From Candidatus Aminicenantota bacterium (GTDB lineage Bacteria; Acidobacteriota; Aminicenantia; Aminicenantales; UBA4085), in contig JADGNV010000080.1 in the NCBI GenBank assembly GCA_017883285.1, positions 1-52,208 of the forward strand: a DNA stretch of 52,208 bases, read 5' to 3'. This document shows positions 1 through 8,872 of this stretch, piece after piece. The notes beneath the pieces are model-generated. The model had not been told where the DNA came from. It saw only the letters and a program-made list of their open reading frames with translations, and made no database searches. Position 1 is the stretch's first letter; each line of letters starts with the position of its first letter. The position numbers were made by a program, and so were the translations under genes.

Positions 1-2085
1 GGACGGTGGGTCGATGGCGGCCAAGGCTATGTGGCCATGGAGCGGTCTCCGGACGGCGGGAGCGAGATCGTCCGCTACGAAACGGCGACCGGCAAACGCA
101 CCGTTCTGATGACGGCCGCCCAGCTGACGCCGCCCCAGATCGGCAAACCGCTTTCCTTCGGCGAGCCGGCTTCGACCGCCGACGGAAAGGTCATGCTCTT
201 TTCGACGAACCCGCGGCCGACCATGATCCGCAAGACCATGAACGACTATTGGGTCCTCGACAAGTCCGACAATTCCTGGCGTAAGCTCGGCGGGAATGCG
301 GGCGCCGGCCTCCTCTACGCCAAGCTCTCGCCCGACGGCACCCGCGCAGCCTACGTCCGGGAGAACAATATCTACCTCGAGGACGTCCGGAGCGGCGCGG
401 TTACGGCGCTCACGTCGGACGGCTCGGCCATGATCATCAACGGGACGTCCGACTGGGTGTATGAGGAGGAATTCGGTCTGCGCGACGGCTTCCAGTGGAG
501 CCCGGACGGCCGATCGATCGCCTACTTCCAGTTCGACCAGAGCGGCGTCCCCGAATTCGCCCTCATCAATTACACGGACACCCTTTATCCGGTCATCACG
601 AAGTACCCTTATCCGAAGGCGGGCCAGACGAATGCCGCGGTCCGGGTCGGCGTCGTCGCCGCGGGGGGCGGCCCGACCGTCTGGATCAAAGCGCCGGGGG
701 AGCCGCGCAACATCTACATTCCCCGCATGGATTGGGCGGCGAATTCGAAGGAGGTCGTGTTCCAGCACCTGAACCGGCTTCAGAACACCAACACCGTGTT
801 CCTAGCGAACGTCGAGACTGGCGAGGCGCGGGCGATGTTCCGTGACGAGGACAAGGCCTGGGTCGACTACAACAACGCCTTTGTCTGGCTGGAGAAGGGG
901 GGACGCCTCCTTTTCACGAGCGAACGCGACGGCTGGCGCCATGCCTACGCGGTCTCCCGTGAGGGCGACGCGCGCCTGATCACGACCGGGGCATTCGACC
1001 TCGTCTCGATTTCGGCCGTGGACGAAGCGGGCGGCTGGTTGTATTACATCGCTTCTCCCGAGAGCGCCGTCCAGCGGTATCTCTATCGCTCCCGCCTCGA
1101 CGGCAAGGGCAAGCCCGAGCGCCTCACGCCGGCCGACGCCTCCGGCACCCACACCTACAACATATCCCCTGACGGCCGGTGGGCCTTCCACAATTATTCG
1201 AAGTTCGATTCGCCGGGGCAGTCGGATCTTATCCGCCTCCCGGAGCACAAGGTCGCGCGCGTCTTCCAGGATAACGCGGCCCTGAAGGCCAAGGTGGTAC
1301 GGATCCTGGCCGGCCGGACCGAGCTCTTCCAAGTCGACCTCGGCGACGGGGTGAAGATCGACGGCTGGCTCATCCGGCCGGCGAAGTTCGATCCGGCGCA
1401 GAAGTACCCGGTCATCGTCAACGTCTACGGCGAGCCGGCCTCGACCACGGTCAACGACAGTTGGGGCGGGACCGGGCGGATGCTGATGACAGCCCTAGCC
1501 GATGACGGATATCTCCTCGCGAGCTTCGACAACCGCGGGACGCCTGCCCCGAAGGGGCGCGACTGGCGCAAGGTGATCTACGGCTCGGTCGGCGTCCTGG
1601 CCTCGAAAGAGCAGGCCGCGGCGCTTAGGGCGCTGGCGGCCTCGCATCCGTACGTCGACCTGACGCGCGTCGGTGTCTACGGCTGGAGCGGCGGCGGCTC
1701 GATGACCCTCAACCTGATGTTCCGTTCGCCCGAGCTCTACAAAGTGGGGGTCGCGGGCGCGCCGGTTCCCGATCAGACGCTCTACGACTCGATTTATCAG
1801 GAACGATACATGGGCCTGCCGCAGGACAATCCCGAGGGCTACAAGGCGGGTTCGCCCATTACATACGCCGCGGGGCTCGAGGGGAAGCTGCTGATCATCC
1901 ATGGCACGGGCGACGACAACGTCCATTTTCAGGGGACACAGCGCCTCCTCAACAAGCTCATCGACCTCAACAAGCAGTTCAGCTTCATGGAGTATCCGAA
2001 CCGGCGGCACGGGATCAGCGGCATCCACCTCGACACACTGCGCTACGGATTCCTGGAGCAGTGGCTGCCGGCGGGCGGACGATAG
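1..2085 (+). CDS. S9 family (DPP4-like) prolyl peptidase, 5' end missing
   Basis: The reading frame is open from base 1, so the N-terminus lies outside the window. The first two thirds have the repetitive beta-propeller character of DPP4 N-terminal domains (SPDG and WSPDG repeats). The C-terminal third is an alpha/beta hydrolase. The catalytic triad is visible: Ser in GWSGGGS (codon 1687-1689), Asp in GTGDDNVHFQ (codon 1912-1914) and His in RRHGISG (codon 2008-2010). The family cleaves dipeptides after Pro or Ala from peptide N-termini, usually in the periplasm or outside the cell. Gly follows the nucleophile motif where Tyr is common (GWSYGG); the residues around it are otherwise typical of the family. 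No terminator is evident before the next locus. The family call is firm; the substrate is unknown. Confidence 0.93.
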   Translation, partial: GRWVDGGQGYVAMERSPDGGSEIVRYETATGKRTVLMTAAQLTPPQIGKPLSFGEPASTADGKVMLFSTNPRPTMIRKTMNDYWVLDKSDNSWRKLGGNAGAGLLYAKLSPDGTRAAYVRENNIYLEDVRSGAVTALTSDGSAMIINGTSDWVYEEEFGLRDGFQWSPDGRSIAYFQFDQSGVPEFALINYTDTLYPVITKYPYPKAGQTNAAVRVGVVAAGGGPTVWIKAPGEPRNIYIPRMDWAANSKEVVFQHLNRLQNTNTVFLANVETGEARAMFRDEDKAWVDYNNAFVWLEKGGRLLFTSERDGWRHAYAVSREGDARLITTGAFDLVSISAVDEAGGWLYYIASPESAVQRYLYRSRLDGKGKPERLTPADASGTHTYNISPDGRWAFHNYSKFDSPGQSDLIRLPEHKVARVFQDNAALKAKVVRILAGRTELFQVDLGDGVKIDGWLIRPAKFDPAQKYPVIVNVYGEPASTTVNDSWGGTGRMLMTALADDGYLLASFDNRGTPAPKGRDWRKVIYGSVGVLASKEQAAALRALAASHPYVDLTRVGVYGWSGGGSMTLNLMFRSPELYKVGVAGAPVPDQTLYDSIYQERYMGLPQDNPEGYKAGSPITYAAGLEGKLLIIHGTGDDNVHFQGTQRLLNKLIDLNKQFSFMEYPNRRHGISGIHLDTLRYGFLEQWLPAGGR

Positions 2086-2140
2086 GGACGGCTGCGGCGA
2101 TGATACGGCCGGAGGGCCTCCTTCGGGCCTCTTCGTGTTG

Positions 2141-2207
2141 TTGACTTCGATCCGCAGCTGGGAATATTCTCTTTACGCGATGGAGGGAGATTGAATCCGA
2201 TTCCGAG
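2141..2207 (+). promoter_or_regulatory. Promoter-leader module, copy A
   Basis: TTGACT at 2141-2146 is followed after 18 bp by TATTCT (2165-2170). The block from 2141 to about 2183 is 37/43 identical to 11549-11591 upstream of the M14 carboxypeptidase gene. Conservation continues past the -10 element (CTTTACGCGATGG) and resumes at ATTCCGAG. It lies 62 bp before the restriction-modification gene and may drive it, or it may be left over from a gene that the island replaced. Confidence 0.6.
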
Positions 2208-2268
2208 CCATCGCAATAGGCCAGCAAAAGTGACGCATAATAGTGTTCGCAGAGAGAGAACGTAAGCC

Positions 2269-5268
2269 ATGCGATCTAAAATGGAACGACATGCCGGGGC
2301 ATCGCCGGAAAGCTTCCTGTCGGAACTTAACCGTCTGGTCGGGCAATTCAGTCGCAACCTTAGTCAATACAAGAGTGGCGTCTACGACGAAGCCAGTCTT
2401 CGCCAGGAATTCCTAGATCCTCTCTTCCGGGCCTTGGGTTGGGATGTTGAGAATAAGGCCGGCCTCATTCCACAACACCGCGAAGTCGAGATCGAAAGCC
2501 GGACGGAGATAGCCGGACGAAAGAAGCGCGCTGATTATCTTTTCCGCACCGACAGACAGGATCGTTTCATTTGCGAAGCCAAGAAGCCGATCGAGAATCT
2601 TGATTCGCGTTATGCCTTTCAGGCTAAGCGTTACGCCTGGAACAAAGGGCTCGTACTGGCCGTCCTCACGGACTTCGAGGAAATGCGGATTTATGTGGTC
2701 GGAAGCAAGCCGCATCCGGAAGAAGAGCAAATTGGCTTGTGGAGGAAATGGCAATTCCAAGAATTCCCGCTGGTCGCTCAGGAAATCTGGGACCTTCTCG
2801 CCCGCTCCTCAGTCGCTGAGGGGAGCATTGAAAAGCTGGTCGAGAAGCTCCCTCGCAAACCTGTGGCCAAGGGAAGAGCGCGCCAACAGTGGCTCTTCAA
2901 GCCTGATCGGACGCGGACCATAGATGCGGATTTCCTGAACTTCCTCGATGAAGCCCGCCGCGAATTGGCTTCCGACCTCATTCGCCAAAACAACCGCGCC
3001 GATCTTCTCGAAGGCACTCGACTTAATGAAGCCGTCCAACGCATCCTTGACCGCCTGCTCTTCCTACGCATTTGCGAAGATCGGGACATAGACACCGGCC
3101 GCCCATTGGCCTCGATTTTAAAATTTTGGCGAGCCAACGCGGAGGATGCCGTTCCTCGCCGTGTTCGTCCCTCCAAATTTTTGGTCCGTGAGGACGATGG
3201 GGCCGATAATACTCAGCCTAAAAGCGCGCCGCGCGTCTCTCTTTGGCGCGAGGTTGTCGCCCATTTCCGCGCCCTGGACCATCGCCCCGCATCCCAAATC
3301 CCGTTCTTCAACGGCAACCTTTTCAAACCTCATTTCAGTGAGGACCTCGTTGTCGGAGAGGAGTGGTTGGCGCATTTTCTCGACGAAATCGGCGACGAGG
3401 AATCTGCCTATCTTTTCAACTACATCCCGGTCGAAATTCTCGGCATCATTTACGAACGCTTCCTCGGCAAGATCGTACGCCCGCTTGGGCGCGGCGTGAC
3501 CATCGAGGAAAAGCCCGAGGTCCGCAAAGCCGGGGGCGTCTATTACACGCCGCGCTATATCGTTGAATATATCGTGGCTCATACTGTCGGCAAGCTGCTC
3601 GCCGGCCGGACGCTGGAGGAGGCGCTCCAACTTCGAATCCTTGATCCCGCCTGTGGATCGGGCAGCTTCCTCATCCACGCTTTTGAGGTCGTCAGTGAGC
3701 ATTGTCAGCAATGGCTGACCGACCATCGGGACAAAAAGAAGAAGGATTGGTATTGGGTGGAGGAAAACGCCGTTCACCTCACCGTCAAGGCCAAGCGCCA
3801 CATATTGTGCGAAACCATCCACGGCGTAGACATCGATCCACAGGCCGTGGAAGTCACACAGCTTTCCCTCTACCTCAAGATGCTTGAAGGCGAAGACCGG
3901 GCTACGCTGGCCCGGGAGAGGGAGCTCTTCGGCAGCGATGAAGCTCTTTTGCCGCCGCTCGAAGACAACATCAAATGCGGCAACTCGCTCATCGCTTCGG
4001 ACTTTTCGATCGTCCCCGACGATCTCGTGCGCGTTCACGCTTTCGACTGGCCCGTGCAATTCCTGGCCATCATGAAGGCGGGCGGATTCGATGCGGTTAT
4101 CGGAAATCCGCCCTATGGCCGACTCCTTGATGCGGCAAGCGAACGATACGCTCAGAATTCGTTTCGAGTATTCAAAGGAGTCCGTGACGTTTATGTGGCA
4201 TTTATCGAGAAGGGCATCCAATTACTGCGCAATGAGGGAAGGCTTTCATTTATAGTACCGGCTGCTTGGCTTGGCGGCCCAGCTTACCGAGACCTAAGAG
4301 AGTATTTGCTCGATTGGCGACTCGAGGAGATCATCTCGTTGCCATTCGATGTGTTTGCAGATGCATATATTGACACGGCAACTTTCGTAGTCTGTAAAGC
4401 CGTTGCCGAAGGTAACCAAGCCGTTCGTTGCTTTTCTTATGGCAAGAAGGAGAAGCTGGAGAGAATTACGGTGGCGGCCGGCCACTATCAAGCTGTTCCT
4501 TTATCGGTTTGGAAACAGTCTCCCGACCTAAAGTTTGTCTTGTCTGCTGGACTAGCAAGCCTTGTCCAATCGCTCCTTAGCAAAACGACAACTAAGCTCA
4601 GCGACTTTGTTGAAATGAAGCGTGGTGTCCTTTTTGACACGACACTTCTGCGGAATGCCAAAGCCGGGAAGAATTACCATCGGTATTTTGAGGGCGATGT
4701 TTACCGCTACGAGCTGAATCTCGTAGCTGACAGATGGGTAGAATATGGCCCGAAAATGCGCGAGTGGCCGAAAGAGTTCAGGTGGTTCGAAGGCACGCGA
4801 ATCCTCATGAGACGGCTTGTAAACCGGCAGCAGAGGTTAATGGCGACCTATGCCGAGGAAACATTCATTACGAATAAAAATTTATATTCCCTTTTGGTGA
4901 AACCGTTCGGCCAAGAGAAGGCGCAGCTTTTATTTGCCATGCTGGCAATCCTGAATAGCCGGCTCCTCTCTCGTTTATATTTGAGCCAGGTTGCCCAAGC
5001 AACGAAAGATGATTTTCCCCAAGTTACCATCGCAGATGTTATGGCTTTACCAGTCCCTTCCCCTGCAAAAGAGCAGATGGCAATGCTGGCGCAATTTGCC
5101 AAGAAGCTCATTGCCCTAAATCCGAAGCTGCGAGCAGCCAAGTCGGATGCGGAGCGGAAGACCCTGCAGAACGCCGTCACCGCAACAGATCAGCAGATCG
5201 ACGAGCTCGTCTATGAGCTTTACGGCCTGACACAAGACGAAATCAAACTGGTCGAGGGCACGCCATGA
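2269..5268 (+). CDS. Single-polypeptide restriction-modification enzyme (type IIG-like, N6-adenine methylase)
   Basis: This 999-residue protein combines cleavage, methylation and target recognition. Near the N-terminus there is a PD-(D/E)xK nuclease signature of the type I HsdR N-terminal kind (D89, then E103-A-K105). The methylase has SAM-binding motif I, DPACGSGSF, at residues 459-467, and catalytic motif IV, NPPY, at 613-616, as in Eco57I-like adenine methylases. The last ~350 residues resemble a TaqI-type target recognition and helical region. No separate restriction or specificity subunit is adjacent. The second half of the gene is visibly richer in A+T than its neighbours, which suggests horizontal transfer. 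A second ATG lies four codons downstream (2281). It converges on the ATPase gene with a 14-bp gap. A PglX-like phage-defence methylase is an alternative, but no other BREX gene is present. Confidence 0.88.
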   Translation: MRSKMERHAGASPESFLSELNRLVGQFSRNLSQYKSGVYDEASLRQEFLDPLFRALGWDVENKAGLIPQHREVEIESRTEIAGRKKRADYLFRTDRQDRFICEAKKPIENLDSRYAFQAKRYAWNKGLVLAVLTDFEEMRIYVVGSKPHPEEEQIGLWRKWQFQEFPLVAQEIWDLLARSSVAEGSIEKLVEKLPRKPVAKGRARQQWLFKPDRTRTIDADFLNFLDEARRELASDLIRQNNRADLLEGTRLNEAVQRILDRLLFLRICEDRDIDTGRPLASILKFWRANAEDAVPRRVRPSKFLVREDDGADNTQPKSAPRVSLWREVVAHFRALDHRPASQIPFFNGNLFKPHFSEDLVVGEEWLAHFLDEIGDEESAYLFNYIPVEILGIIYERFLGKIVRPLGRGVTIEEKPEVRKAGGVYYTPRYIVEYIVAHTVGKLLAGRTLEEALQLRILDPACGSGSFLIHAFEVVSEHCQQWLTDHRDKKKKDWYWVEENAVHLTVKAKRHILCETIHGVDIDPQAVEVTQLSLYLKMLEGEDRATLARERELFGSDEALLPPLEDNIKCGNSLIASDFSIVPDDLVRVHAFDWPVQFLAIMKAGGFDAVIGNPPYGRLLDAASERYAQNSFRVFKGVRDVYVAFIEKGIQLLRNEGRLSFIVPAAWLGGPAYRDLREYLLDWRLEEIISLPFDVFADAYIDTATFVVCKAVAEGNQAVRCFSYGKKEKLERITVAAGHYQAVPLSVWKQSPDLKFVLSAGLASLVQSLLSKTTTKLSDFVEMKRGVLFDTTLLRNAKAGKNYHRYFEGDVYRYELNLVADRWVEYGPKMREWPKEFRWFEGTRILMRRLVNRQQRLMATYAEETFITNKNLYSLLVKPFGQEKAQLLFAMLAILNSRLLSRLYLSQVAQATKDDFPQVTIADVMALPVPSPAKEQMAMLAQFAKKLIALNPKLRAAKSDAERKTLQNAVTATDQQIDELVYELYGLTQDEIKLVEGTP

Positions 5269-5282
5269 AAACGCTAAAAATG

Positions 5283-6668
5283 TTAGGTTTCGACCAACTG
5301 ATCTCGTTGGAATAATATGACCCGCTCCTTGCGGGCGAACTCGAGCATGTCTTTTGTGAAGCCGCTCCGGGAGAAAAGGCAGAATCGCTCCGTCCTTTCG
5401 CCGTTGTGCCAATCGACAAGGGGCGCTTTCCGCTTTAGGTCCCTATAAACGTCAATTCCGACGGGACGAGCGCTCCACTTGGCCTCACCGAAAAGGATTT
5501 CCCGGCGTTCCTCGTTGATCGCTACCAAGTCGATCTCCTCGTCTCTATTCCACCATCGGCCGGCTTCCATCGGAAAGAAGAGGTCTTCGTGCGATTGGAC
5601 AATGTCGAGGGAGAGTTTCTCGTAGTTTTCTGCCACGAGCGCGGGAAAATCGGCTTCGAGCCTCGGGAGAAGCCGCTCGAACCGGCCTTCTTCGATCACC
5701 GTCCGATTCGGGAGGATATGGCGGAACCAGAACTTGATGAATTGATCCTGGATGCGGTAGAGGCCCTTGCGGGATTTGAGAGGCAGGCGCTCGGTAACCG
5801 GGACTTCTTTATGGATCACCTGCAAGTCGTCGAGCGTGAATAGATACCGATGCAAAATCCCTTTGTCGAGGCCGGTGTCGTTGACGATTTCGCCGATCTT
5901 GCTCTTGCCGAAAGAGATCGCTTTCAGGATGGCGAAGTAATTCCGCGGTTCCCGCAACTCTTCCCTAAGCAGGAACTCGACTTCGCGGGCGAGGAAAGCT
6001 TCGGGCGGGAGAATTTGGGAGATGATGTTATCGATAGCGGAACAAGCCGGATCCATCCTCTTCAAATAGCTGGGATTGCCGCCGGCCAAGGCATAAAGCT
6101 CGAGGCACCTGTCGAAGGAGGCCCGGGGATAGAATTTTCGGGCCTCGGCGAAGCGGAACGGCTTGAGCTGGATCTGTCCCGTCCTCCTGCCGAAAAGCGG
6201 CGACTTTTCGGCCAGGACTTCGCTCTCCATCATGGCGATGCTCGATCCGCAAAGGATCAGGAAAACGGGCGTTTTCCGGAGATATTCGTCCCATCCGGTC
6301 TGGAAGATCGATGGCAGTCCCTTCTCGGCTTCAGTCAGGTAGGGGAATTCGTCGATGGCCAGGACGGTTCTCGTTTTGATCCGATCCCGGCCGTATTGGA
6401 AGAAAGCGCGCCAGTCTGGGAATCCCGCCGTCTTCAAGAAATCATCTTTGAAGTGATCGGCCGCCAGATCGGCCAGCCAGCGGCGGTTGTCGATACCGTT
6501 GACCCGCTGGCCGAGGAAGTAGACATGGGGCTTATCCTTCATGAAATGTTTGATGAGCTCCGTTTTTCCGACCCGCCGCTTACCGTAGATAACCAGGAGT
6601 TGAGCTTCCTTCCCCCGCCAAGCCTTCTCCAGAGCCGCCAGTTCCTTTTCCCGATCGATGAATTCCAT
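5283..6668 (-). CDS. AAA ATPase of the archaeal/DUF234 type with PD-(D/E)xK-like tail
   Basis: This 461-residue protein has a P-loop near its N-terminus (GKRRVGKT, residues 29-36) and a Walker B strand, LAIDEF, around 103-108. The middle contains a winged-helix-like segment, and the C-terminal DUF234 region has D380 followed by E395-A-K397, a PD-(D/E)xK nuclease-type arrangement. Members of this family are common in archaea and bacteria, often as mobile or defence-linked genes. Their exact reaction is poorly known, and DNA binding or cleavage is an inference. The start is supported by a GAGAGGGG ribosome binding site four bases before ATG. The upstream region holds overlapping palindromes that cover the likely -10 element, so autoregulation is likely. 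It converges on the restriction-modification gene and probably belongs to the same acquired island. Confidence 0.85.
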   Translation of the reverse strand: MEFIDREKELAALEKAWRGKEAQLLVIYGKRRVGKTELIKHFMKDKPHVYFLGQRVNGIDNRRWLADLAADHFKDDFLKTAGFPDWRAFFQYGRDRIKTRTVLAIDEFPYLTEAEKGLPSIFQTGWDEYLRKTPVFLILCGSSIAMMESEVLAEKSPLFGRRTGQIQLKPFRFAEARKFYPRASFDRCLELYALAGGNPSYLKRMDPACSAIDNIISQILPPEAFLAREVEFLLREELREPRNYFAILKAISFGKSKIGEIVNDTGLDKGILHRYLFTLDDLQVIHKEVPVTERLPLKSRKGLYRIQDQFIKFWFRHILPNRTVIEEGRFERLLPRLEADFPALVAENYEKLSLDIVQSHEDLFFPMEAGRWWNRDEEIDLVAINEERREILFGEAKWSARPVGIDVYRDLKRKAPLVDWHNGERTERFCLFSRSGFTKDMLEFARKERVILFQRDQLVET

Positions 6669-6686
6669 TAGCCCCTCTCAACTTAC

Positions 6687-6724
6687 AGTCTACTCACGAG
6701 TAGTCTACTATAAAGTAGACTATA
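6687..6724 (-). promoter_or_regulatory. Palindromic operator-like region of the ATPase gene
   Basis: AGTCTACT occurs at 6687-6694 and 6702-6709, and inverted as AGTAGACT at 6714-6721. The block 6701-6722 is a perfect 9-bp inverted repeat (TAGTCTACT/AGTAGACTA) around ATAA. A second hairpin, CTACTC-AC-GAGTAG, lies at 6690-6703. Two TATAGT hexamers on the minus strand (6707-6712 and 6719-6724) could be -10 elements, but neither has a good -35. This suggests a repressor or activator site at the ATPase promoter. Confidence 0.6.
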
Positions 6725-6822
6725 AATCAAAATATCTTTGACGATGGCCCTCTCGTCGACATCGTAGACAACGGCGACCTATACGCCGGGCAGGCCGGCG
6801 AAGCACTCGGCGAGCGCTGATG

Positions 6823-6831
6823 TGCTAGAAT
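6823..6831 (+). promoter_or_regulatory. Extended -10 promoter of the DUF1003 gene
   Basis: TGCTAGAAT matches an extended -10 (TGnTAnAAT). No convincing -35 hexamer is present. Only 6 bases separate the hexamer from the ATG at 6838, so transcription should start on or next to the start codon, and no Shine-Dalgarno sequence exists. Confidence 0.5.
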
Positions 6832-6837
6832 AATCCA

Positions 6838-7293
6838 ATGAACGGCCAACACAATCCTCTCAGCCTGGACGCCATCAGGAAATTGCGCAAACCCTTGCGC
6901 AACGTCAACGAAGCGCATTCGGAGAAGCTGACCCGGCTGGAACGCTTCGCCGCCTGGATCACGAAGCATATCGGCAGCATGGGATTCTTCCTGATCATCC
7001 TGTCCTGGACGATCCTGTGGCTCACCTGGAACACTCTCGGCCCGCGGCACCTGCGTTTCGATCCCTACCCGGCCTTCGTCTTCTGGCTCTTCATCTCCAA
7101 CATGATCCAGATCTTCCTCATGCCCTTGATCATGATCGGGCAGAACCTGCAAGGCCGGCACACCGAGATGCGGGCCGAGGCCGACTATGAAGTCAATACC
7201 CGGGCGGAACGGGAGATCGAGACCATCCTTCAGCACCTGGAGAACCAGAACGAGTTGATTCTCAAGATCCTCCACCGGCTCGAAGAAAAATAG
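6838..7293 (+). CDS. DUF1003 family membrane protein
   Basis: This 151-residue protein has two transmembrane segments (about residues 46-64 and 80-101) joined by a short loop carrying the DPYPF-like motif of DUF1003 (RFDPYPAFVFW). The C-terminal tail is polar and probably helical or coiled (RAEREIETILQHLENQNELI). The family's biochemical role is not known. There is no ribosome binding site before the ATG. An extended -10 element ends 7 bases upstream of it, so the message is probably leaderless. The gene converges on the lipid-transport lipoprotein gene with a 56-bp gap. The family call is confident, with no functional claim. Confidence 0.88.
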   Translation: MNGQHNPLSLDAIRKLRKPLRNVNEAHSEKLTRLERFAAWITKHIGSMGFFLIILSWTILWLTWNTLGPRHLRFDPYPAFVFWLFISNMIQIFLMPLIMIGQNLQGRHTEMRAEADYEVNTRAEREIETILQHLENQNELILKILHRLEEK

Positions 7294-7349
7294 CCAGGGA
7301 CCGGCCCCTTGTGATTTCCCGGTGCAATACTTGTTTTGGGGAGGCCTCG

Positions 7350-7931
7350 CTACTTTCCCTTGAGTTCGGCGAATAGCGCGGCCAATTCCTCGGCCAGGAT
7401 GCGGGACAGCACCACGGGCATCTCGGCCACATTTTTCTTCGTCAGCGGTTCCTGGCGATCGAAATGCCGAGCAGCCAGGACGGCCCCGGTCTTGACCTCG
7501 GCGATCTCGATGTCCATGGCCAGACGGGCGGCCCAGGCCGCTTCGGCGTCGATTTCCTCGATCCGGTGAAGCGTGCACCGCAGAACCCAGTCGGCCTCGG
7601 CCCCGACCGGATTCAAGGTGACTTTACGGAAGATATTCCGGGCGGCGAAATAATGGTCCAGAGAGTCGTGGATCATCTTGGACGGTTTCTCCGCCCAGAA
7701 ACTGAGGGTATAGTAATTGATTTCGTAGGGCGAAAGCCGGTACAGAATCCGAAAATCGTCGTACAGGTCGTCGACGATGATACGGTCGATGAGAAGGGAT
7801 TTCTCGAACCGGGCGGCCGGCGCCGTCCCCTCCTCCAGGTGGATCTGGAGATAGGTCTTGCCCGGCGAGGACGAAAAACAACCCCAGCAGACAACGGTGA
7901 CGGCGGCGAGAACGGCGATTTTTTTCATCAT
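7350..7931 (-). CDS. ABC-type transport auxiliary lipoprotein (PqiC/DUF330-like)
   Basis: This 193-residue protein begins with a short hydrophobic signal ending in a lipobox-like CWGC (probable lipidated Cys18). The body (LLIDRIIVDDLYDDFRILYR, then YYTLSFWAEKP) fits the ABC_trans_aux lipoproteins that accompany MCE/Mla and Pqi transporters. Such proteins sit in the outer membrane or periplasm and link the MCE pore to it. The ATG overlaps the end of the mlaD-like gene by 4 bases, so it is the last gene of the operon. No MlaC-like soluble carrier is seen, so this protein may provide the outer-membrane side of the system; that is an inference. Confidence 0.82.
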   Translation of the reverse strand: MMKKIAVLAAVTVVCWGCFSSSPGKTYLQIHLEEGTAPAARFEKSLLIDRIIVDDLYDDFRILYRLSPYEINYYTLSFWAEKPSKMIHDSLDHYFAARNIFRKVTLNPVGAEADWVLRCTLHRIEEIDAEAAWAARLAMDIEIAEVKTGAVLAARHFDRQEPLTKKNVAEMPVVLSRILAEELAALFAELKGK

Positions 7932-8872
7932 TTCTTTACCTTCCGGCTCCGGAGAAACAGGGTCGGATCCTCCATGAGATTCCTCGAAAATTTGGACAGG
8001 TTGTCGATGGCCTCACCCAGGCTGTCCACGGTCGTCCGCAGGCCGGTCTGCTGGACGAGGAGGACGTCCTCGATCTTTTGCAGGCTGGAAGAAGCGGTCT
8101 CGATGAACGCCTCGAGGTTGCGCAGGACCTTACCCATTTCGGCGTCCGAGAAACGCTTATTGAGGTTGTCCAACGCTTCCCCTGCGTTGGCGTCGAGCTT
8201 GGACGTCAATCCGCCCAAGTCGCCCGAAATGCGGCGCAGGTTTTCCGTGACGGCCCCGAAATCCAGGGCCGCTTTCTCGATGTTGGTGATGGCGTTGCCC
8301 AGGTTTTCCTTCTTGGCCTGCAGGACGCCGGAGACGATGGCTGCGCTCTGTTCGGTGTTCTCCAGGAACGCGGAAATGCGTTTCTGGTTCTCCGGCCCCA
8401 GCACGTCGTTGATGTTGCGCACGGCGCGGTCGATATTGGCCAGGATGTCTTCGGCCTTTTCGCCCAGCCCGCGGGCCATCGGGATTTCGCTGCCCGGGGC
8501 CAGGCCCTTTGCTTCATTCGTCCCCCCGGCCAGCTCGATGAACTTGGAGCCCGTGATGCCGGCGAACGTCATGGTGGCCGACATGTCCGTCTTGACCGGA
8601 AAATACTTGCTGATATCGAGTTTGACCCGGATCGAAGCCAGATCGTCGGGATGGACTGCGATCTGCTTCACCGAACCCACCTCAACCCCCTGATATTTAA
8701 CGGGAGCGCCTACGAGAAGGCCGTTGACCGAAGTGCCTTTGAAATTGAGCAAATAAGGATTCCCCCGGGATTTGAGCTTGGGTACGATGAGGAGGGCCAG
8801 AAAAAGCAGAAACATGGCCAGGGAAGCCGTCGTGAAGATGGACAGCCGGATTTTTTGTTCTTTGGTGATCAT
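7928..8872 (-). CDS. mlaD: MCE/MlaD-family lipid transport substrate-binding protein
   Basis: This 314-residue protein has one N-terminal membrane anchor (about residues 12-33, FTTASLAMFLLFLALLIVPKL). An MCE domain follows, with the characteristic GLLVGAPVKYQGVEVGSV segment. A long helical C-terminal part is rich in Leu, Asn and Glu. MlaD-type proteins form hexameric rings on the periplasmic side of the inner-membrane permease and pass phospholipids through a central hydrophobic channel. At 314 residues it is longer than E. coli MlaD and closer to the helical-tailed MCE proteins. It overlaps the ATPase gene upstream and the lipoprotein gene downstream by 4 bases each, showing translational coupling. 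Confidence 0.9.
   Translation of the reverse strand: MITKEQKIRLSIFTTASLAMFLLFLALLIVPKLKSRGNPYLLNFKGTSVNGLLVGAPVKYQGVEVGSVKQIAVHPDDLASIRVKLDISKYFPVKTDMSATMTFAGITGSKFIELAGGTNEAKGLAPGSEIPMARGLGEKAEDILANIDRAVRNINDVLGPENQKRISAFLENTEQSAAIVSGVLQAKKENLGNAITNIEKAALDFGAVTENLRRISGDLGGLTSKLDANAGEALDNLNKRFSDAEMGKVLRNLEAFIETASSSLQKIEDVLLVQQTGLRTTVDSLGEAIDNLSKFSRNLMEDPTLFLRSRKVKK

Noticed and set aside
5850-6671. Plus-strand frame opposite the ATPase
   Set aside because: The minus strand encodes a full P-loop and Walker B domain; the opposite frame has no motif.
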